10,231 nt of DNA from an uncultured Dyadobacter sp. (lineage in GTDB: Bacteria; Bacteroidota; Bacteroidia; Cytophagales; Spirosomataceae). The position numbers and the translations under genes were made by a program. The notes under the pieces were generated by a model that searched no databases, was not told where the DNA came from, and saw only the letters and a list, made by a program, of their open reading frames with translations. Within the stretch, counting starts at the first letter, position 1, and every line of letters starts with the position of its first letter. The stretch is from contig CAMLNK010000062.1 of assembly GCA_946481035.1 (NCBI GenBank), forward strand, positions 1 through 10,231, written 5' to 3'. Of this stretch, positions 7,341 to 10,231 are shown in pieces.

Positions 7341-7424
7341 TGATGGCCGACCACCGACGGCTGACCGCCGATGCTTAATTAGCATTAAGAATCGGCGGTC
7401 GGCGGTCAGTCGTCGGCAGTCATT
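7341..7424. terminator. Long GCCGAC-type palindrome between convergent genes
   Basis: A 34-base left arm (7346-7379) and right arm (7384-7417) are reverse complements at 29 of 34 positions around a 4-base TAGC loop. The arms are built from GCCGAC/ACCGCCGA-like units, so they are internally repetitive. It fills the complete gap between the adhesin-like gene stop (7340) and the desaturase stop (7425) and is followed by CATTTTA on the + strand. It would work as a bidirectional terminator or transcript-end stabiliser. Its low-complexity make-up differs from the ordinary terminators in this window and suggests a dispersed intergenic element. Confidence 0.75.
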
Positions 7425-8414
7425 TTACCTGCTTATCCAGCTAAACTCATATGCAAGATCCGGAATGCGGGTGCGGTCGGCGATTCTTCTGAGGCGTGCA
7501 GGGAGGGCCATGAGGTAATCTCTTGCTTTTTCCGCTTTCTCATTGATATCACGCACAGAACCGATATTCCACTCGTTGAGCAGATCTTCGAGAATGTCGA
7601 TATAATCGAGCGTCGTGTATACGCCCAGGCGTTGCGCCGCGTCGGAGAAGTGGGAGAAAGTCTCACCCATTTTAACACCGGTTTCCCGCATGAAATGCGC
7701 GGGCATCACGATCTTCTTCCTCATCATATCTTCCAAAGCCAGCAGCAGTTCCGACGGGTCAACTTCCAGGATACGCGTCACAAACGTTTTGTAGGCCTTT
7801 GCATGGCGCATTTCGTCGGAAGCGATCACACCGCATATTTTCGACAAATGCGGGTTACCGAATTTCTTTGCGAGCGTAGCCGTGCGGCGGTGCGAGACGT
7901 TGGTGGCAAGCTCCTGGAATGAGGTATAAATGAAGTTGCGGTATGGGTCGCGGTCGGTACCGATATCGAAGCCGTCGGCGATCAGGTATTGCGTTGAAAC
8001 CTCCATAGCACGCATGTTCACACGGCCGGAGAGATAAAGATATTTGTTGAGCAGGTCGCCGTGGCGGTTTTCCTCGGCCGTCCAGGCCCGTACCCATTTC
8101 ACCCATCCCGATTCCGGCTCGTCGACCTGGTTTACACCGATCACATCCACCAGCCAGGATTCGTAAGTAGGCAATGCCTCTTCCGTAATCGTATCCCCGA
8201 TCAGCACGGCAATGTAGTCATAAGGCAGATCGCGGCAACTTTCCTGCAACAGCTTTACTTCATGCAAAAAATTCTCGCGGGTTGCATCCGGCAGGAAATC
8301 AGCCGGTTGCCAGTTTTCTTCGATCGGTTTAAGGTACTCAGCAATGAGCCCGTCCAGGTCTTTGCCTATATGTTTCATTACTTCAAGCCTTTCAGCTGAA
8401 AGCGTAATATCCAT
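7425..8414 (-). CDS. Soluble acyl-[acyl-carrier-protein] desaturase (plant FAB2/DesA-type)
   Basis: Cytosolic non-haem di-iron enzyme that introduces a double bond into acyl-ACP using oxygen and ferredoxin; in plants this is the stearoyl-ACP delta-9 desaturase. All six iron ligands are present: Glu78 (ITEEALPTY), Glu115 and His118 (AEENRH), Glu168 (TSFQELAT), Glu201 and His204 (DEMRH). The region around RAWTAEENRHGDLLNKYLYL (109-128) followed by SGRV, and MMRKKIVMPAHFM, is nearly word-for-word that of the plant enzymes. The 329 residues make a full bacterial form, lacking a plastid transit peptide. The double-bond position cannot be read from sequence. It diverges from the plsC-type gene across a 141-base region, suggesting joint control of unsaturated acyl supply and phospholipid assembly. 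The ATG at 8414 gives the expected N-terminus. Confidence 0.94.
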   Translation of the reverse strand: MDITLSAERLEVMKHIGKDLDGLIAEYLKPIEENWQPADFLPDATRENFLHEVKLLQESCRDLPYDYIAVLIGDTITEEALPTYESWLVDVIGVNQVDEPESGWVKWVRAWTAEENRHGDLLNKYLYLSGRVNMRAMEVSTQYLIADGFDIGTDRDPYRNFIYTSFQELATNVSHRRTATLAKKFGNPHLSKICGVIASDEMRHAKAYKTFVTRILEVDPSELLLALEDMMRKKIVMPAHFMRETGVKMGETFSHFSDAAQRLGVYTTLDYIDILEDLLNEWNIGSVRDINEKAEKARDYLMALPARLRRIADRTRIPDLAYEFSWISR

Positions 8415-8477
8415 TTGTATCTCGATTTAAACACTATTGACTATTTTACAAATAACGTGAATAATACGTAAGTTTTG

Positions 8478-8493
8478 AATGACAATTGTCATT
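8478..8493. promoter_or_regulatory. Perfect 16-bp palindrome, candidate operator
   Basis: AATGACAATTGTCATT is its own reverse complement, with core TGACA-AT-TGTCA. It lies 64 bases upstream of the desaturase start and just upstream of the TTTG element of the acyltransferase promoter, in the only control region of this divergent lipid pair. That is a natural place for a dimeric regulator. Which family binds it is unknown. Confidence 0.5.
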
Positions 8494-8506
8494 TCACGGT
8501 TTAGAA

Positions 8507-8541
8507 TTTGGAGTAACCAAAACAGATTTAGACTATTTTTG
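8507..8541 (+). promoter_or_regulatory. Bacteroidetes-type promoter of the acyltransferase gene
   Basis: TATTTTTG (8534-8541) matches TAnnTTTG exactly, preceded by TTTG (8507-8510) with 23 intervening bases, slightly more than the common spacing. The ATG at 8556 follows 14 bases after the -7 element, giving a very short leader of about 10 bases or fewer. No Shine-Dalgarno site fits in that leader. Confidence 0.5.
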
Positions 8542-8555
8542 CAGAAAAAATAAGA

Positions 8556-9290
8556 ATGAGAAAAATCCTCGATTACGTTCTGAGTACCCTCTACCTGATC
8601 CATTTCGGCCTTACACTCTTAGTATTCCATGTCATACAGGTCATCGCATTCAACGTCTTCGGCAAAAAGGCGCACAAAGTGTCGGTCGACTGGCTTAATT
8701 TTTCCCTCACATTCGGGCTCTATCTGACCGGTGCGAGTATCAAGCTCAAAAACCTTGCCCAACTGCCCGACAACCGGCCTATCGTATTCGTGGCCAATCA
8801 TCAGAGCAGCTACGACATCTCCCCCGTTTACTGGTATATGCGGAAATACAGCCCGCGTTTTGTGTCCAAAATAGAGCTTGCAAACGGCGTGCCCAGCATC
8901 TCCTATAACCTGCGCAAAAGCGGCGCGGCGCTCATCAACCGGAAGGACGGCAAGCAGGCAATTACCGAAATCGCGCGCCTTGGCAAACTGATCCAGGACG
9001 AAAAGGCATCGGCTATTATTTTCCCGGAAGGTACCCGCACGGCCAGCGGCAATATGAAGGCGTTCCAGCCCGGCGGTGTTGCTACCCTGCTCAAAAGAGC
9101 GCCAGACGCACTCGTCGTGCCTGTGGCCATTAACGGCACCGGCGCATTTAACCCCAAAGGGATATTCCCGCTGAAATCTTTCGCGAAGCTCAGTTTCACG
9201 GTGCTGCCGGGGATCGAACCGGCCGGCCGGAAGGCGGAAGAAATTTTGAATGAAGCCCAGGAAGCCATTCGTGTGGCGATCGCAGGCTGA
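8556..9290 (+). CDS. plsC: 1-acyl-sn-glycerol-3-phosphate acyltransferase (PlsC family)
   Basis: Membrane-bound acyltransferase that adds the second acyl chain to lysophosphatidic acid to give phosphatidic acid. At 244 residues it has normal PlsC length. A hydrophobic N-terminal membrane segment (about 8-34) precedes the catalytic domain. The four family blocks are visible: NHQSSYD (Asn81-Asp87, the NHx4D catalytic pair His82/Asp87), GAALINRKD (about 123-131), the acceptor-binding FPEGTR (156-161), and VVPVAI (about 187-192). Its divergent partner is an acyl-ACP desaturase, which could supply unsaturated acyl-ACP, and both may answer to the palindrome between them. Some PlsC relatives acylate other lipids such as ornithine or amino lipids, so the acceptor is inferred from motif agreement, not proven. 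The ATG at 8556 lies right after an exact -7 element, so a longer N-terminus is excluded if that promoter is real. Confidence 0.92.
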   Translation: MRKILDYVLSTLYLIHFGLTLLVFHVIQVIAFNVFGKKAHKVSVDWLNFSLTFGLYLTGASIKLKNLAQLPDNRPIVFVANHQSSYDISPVYWYMRKYSPRFVSKIELANGVPSISYNLRKSGAALINRKDGKQAITEIARLGKLIQDEKASAIIFPEGTRTASGNMKAFQPGGVATLLKRAPDALVVPVAINGTGAFNPKGIFPLKSFAKLSFTVLPGIEPAGRKAEEILNEAQEAIRVAIAG

Positions 9291-9322
9291 TTTTCAAATG
9301 GTTAAAAAAGCTTCATTTTCGC

Positions 9323-9340
9323 TTAACAATCGTTAACAAT
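9323..9340. promoter_or_regulatory. TTAAC-N4-GTTAA inverted repeat with overlapping direct repeat
   Basis: TTAACAATCGTTAA (9323-9336) is a perfect 5+5 inverted repeat with 4-base spacer, and TTAACAAT occurs twice in tandem with a 2-base gap (9323-9330, 9333-9340). It lies 60-80 bases before the small secreted protein gene, a suitable site for a regulator. No exact TAnnTTTG element is present in the 111-base gap 9291-9401. Confidence 0.35.
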
Positions 9341-9401
9341 CCCCATTTAAACCTCTGCGGCAGGTATCCCTCTAACCCACAAACATTAAAACTTTTGGGT
9401 T

Positions 9402-9797
9402 ATGAAAAAGATACTTTTTGCCGCAGTGGTTCTCGCATTAGGATTCACCAATGCTTCCGCCCAATATGGTCCGCGTTACGATTACCGTGATGGCTACCAC
9501 GACGACGCCAGCCGTGAAAGAATGTCTGACATCAACAGACTTCAAAGAGAAGCACGACAAAATATAGCCAACGGTGTGCAATGGGGCACGCTCACTTCCC
9601 GTGAGGCCAACATGCTCATGAACCGCTACGAAAATATCGAGGATAAAGAACGGCATTTCGCCCGTCGCGGCCACCTGTCGAACCGTGAGGAAAGAATACT
9701 CCGCAACGACCTGCACGAGCTGATGTCGGATACACGCCGCCTCAGCCGCGACCGTGATCGCTGGTCACGCGATGGCCGTCACAGAGGCCGGTTCTAA
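9402..9797 (+). CDS. Small secreted Arg-rich protein with duplicated helical motif
   Basis: No named family recognised. The 131-residue product has a clear signal peptide (MKKILFAAVVLALGFTNASA, cut before Gln21), so it is exported to the periplasm or beyond. The mature part is highly charged and looks alpha-helical. A motif of the form G-x-L-(S/T)-x-R-E-x3-L occurs twice 28 residues apart: GTLTSREANML (62-72) and GHLSNREERIL (90-100). Each is followed by a helix ending in acidic/basic residues (YENIEDKER; DLHELMSDTRRL). The tail (113-131) is rich in Arg/Asp, ending GRHRGRF, and strongly basic. Similar small proteins are common in Bacteroidetes, but I know no role for them; envelope stress or polyanion binding would be guesses. 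Own gene unit: 111-base upstream gap and a strong terminator downstream. The ATG at 9402 begins the signal peptide. Confidence 0.85.
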   Translation: MKKILFAAVVLALGFTNASAQYGPRYDYRDGYHDDASRERMSDINRLQREARQNIANGVQWGTLTSREANMLMNRYENIEDKERHFARRGHLSNREERILRNDLHELMSDTRRLSRDRDRWSRDGRHRGRF

Positions 9798-9834
9798 TAT
9801 ATTAAAGGTTATAGTTGAAGGTTTAGGGTAATGC

Positions 9835-9868
9835 AAAAAGCACCGGGACGTTGGCCCGGTGCTTTTTT
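9835..9868. terminator. Strong bidirectional intrinsic terminator
   Basis: AAAAAGCACCGGG (9835-9847) pairs with CCCGGTGCTTTTT (9855-9867) around a 7-base loop, with a T-run on the + side (9863-9868) and its mirror A-run on the other. It ends both the small secreted protein gene (+) and the converging acetyltransferase gene (-), whose stop codon at 9867-9869 overlaps the T-run. Confidence 0.92.
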
Positions 9869-10231
9869 ATTCGTTTTTGAAGTACCTAACAAGTTTCACA
9901 TGTGACTTTTCGAACCCCTCGCGCTGGTAGAACCTGTGCGCCTGCTCACGAGTAGCGCGCGAAGTAACCTCCATTTGAATAGCCCCCTCCCCCTTCGCGA
10001 ATGCGGTAACATGCGCCATTAATGCATTTCCGACCTTTTGCGAGCGACATTCCGGCTGCACATACATTTCCTGAATCTCCGAAACCAAAGCCGCGTGGTG
10101 CAACAGCGGCTGAATATGGCAGCTCACCATTCCGACGGCTTTCTCTCCGATTTCGGCCAGGAAATAGGTGATATTCGAGCTTGTAATATTGCGGTCGAAG
10201 GCTGCGTCGAACACCGGCCGGTCGAGGACCA
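9867..10231 (-). CDS. GNAT-family N-acetyltransferase, PhnO-like, 5' end cut by the window
   Basis: Acetyl-CoA-dependent N-acetyltransferase, C-terminal about 121 residues. The frame stays open through the right edge (VLDRPVFDAAF...), so the GTG at 10214 is an internal Val and the true start lies outside; about 30-40 residues are missing. The acetyl-CoA-binding motif A is in EIQEMYVQPECRSQKVGNAL (R-x-x-x-V-G-x-A) and motif B in HRFYQREGFEKSH. Several segments (HLHH-like LLHHA, GEIQEL-like SEIQEM, AHRFYQREGFEKSH) recall E. coli PhnO, the aminoalkylphosphonate N-acetyltransferase, as I remember that sequence. The true amine substrate is not shown; no phosphonate genes are in view. It converges on the small secreted protein gene with a shared terminator. 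Confidence 0.85.
   Translation of the reverse strand, partial: VLDRPVFDAAFDRNITSSNITYFLAEIGEKAVGMVSCHIQPLLHHAALVSEIQEMYVQPECRSQKVGNALMAHVTAFAKGEGAIQMEVTSRATREQAHRFYQREGFEKSHVKLVRYFKNE

Noticed and set aside
10212..10214. GTG as the start of the acetyltransferase
   Set aside because: The frame is open to the right edge and the GNAT N-terminal strand/helix would be missing, so the gene is cut by the window instead.
1..10231. CRISPR arrays, tRNA/rRNA genes, insertion sequences
   Set aside because: No regularly spaced repeats, no cloverleaf-like sequence and no transposase or integrase gene were seen on either strand.

Overview
The window looks like chromosomal DNA of a Bacteroidetes bacterium, probably a cytophagalean close to Dyadobacter (genus inferred from general protein character only). 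Three things point there: a secreted protein ending in a gliding-motility-type (CHU_C, type IX secretion) C-terminal domain, TAnnTTTG-type -7 promoter elements, and almost no Shine-Dalgarno sequences before the genes. Base composition is moderate and even. I see no RNA genes, insertion sequences, CRISPR array or prophage genes.

Region 1 (1-3283, + strand) is the distal part of a myo-inositol catabolism operon: the 3' end of a class II aldolase (IolJ-like role), iolD (ring-opening trihydroxycyclohexanedione hydrolase) and iolE (inosose dehydratase). IolE dehydrates scyllo-inosose, IolD opens the ring, and the aldolase would cleave the later phosphorylated product to DHAP and malonate semialdehyde. 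iolD and iolE are separated by a striking purine-rich/pyrimidine-rich self-complementary tract (2275-2376). The operon ends at a strong stem-loop shared with a converging gene.

Region 2 (3302-3734) holds a short, apparently 3'-truncated, partnerless DUF433 antitoxin-like gene on the minus strand. Its last codons lie inside the shared stem-loop.

Region 3 (3735-7424) carries two exported proteins on the + strand: a lipoprotein S41 (C-terminal processing) peptidase with a PDZ domain, and a 663-residue multidomain adhesin-like protein (LamG-like, PKD-like, SprB-like, Ig-like modules, CHU_C sorting domain). Each is followed by a stem-loop; the second is a long near-perfect palindrome built from GCCGAC/ACCGCCG units.

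Region 4 (7425-9290) is a divergent membrane-lipid pair: a plant-type soluble acyl-ACP desaturase (minus) and a PlsC-type acyltransferase (plus). They share a 141-bp control region with a perfect 16-bp palindrome that is a good operator candidate.

Region 5 (9291-10231) has a small secreted Arg-rich protein with a duplicated helical motif, a bidirectional terminator, and the 3' part of a PhnO-like GNAT acetyltransferase that runs off the right edge on the minus strand.

I found no convincing new multi-gene defence or biosynthetic system. The most unusual material is in the non-coding DNA: the two low-complexity palindromes, the hairpin-invaded DUF433 gene and the lipid-gene palindrome.
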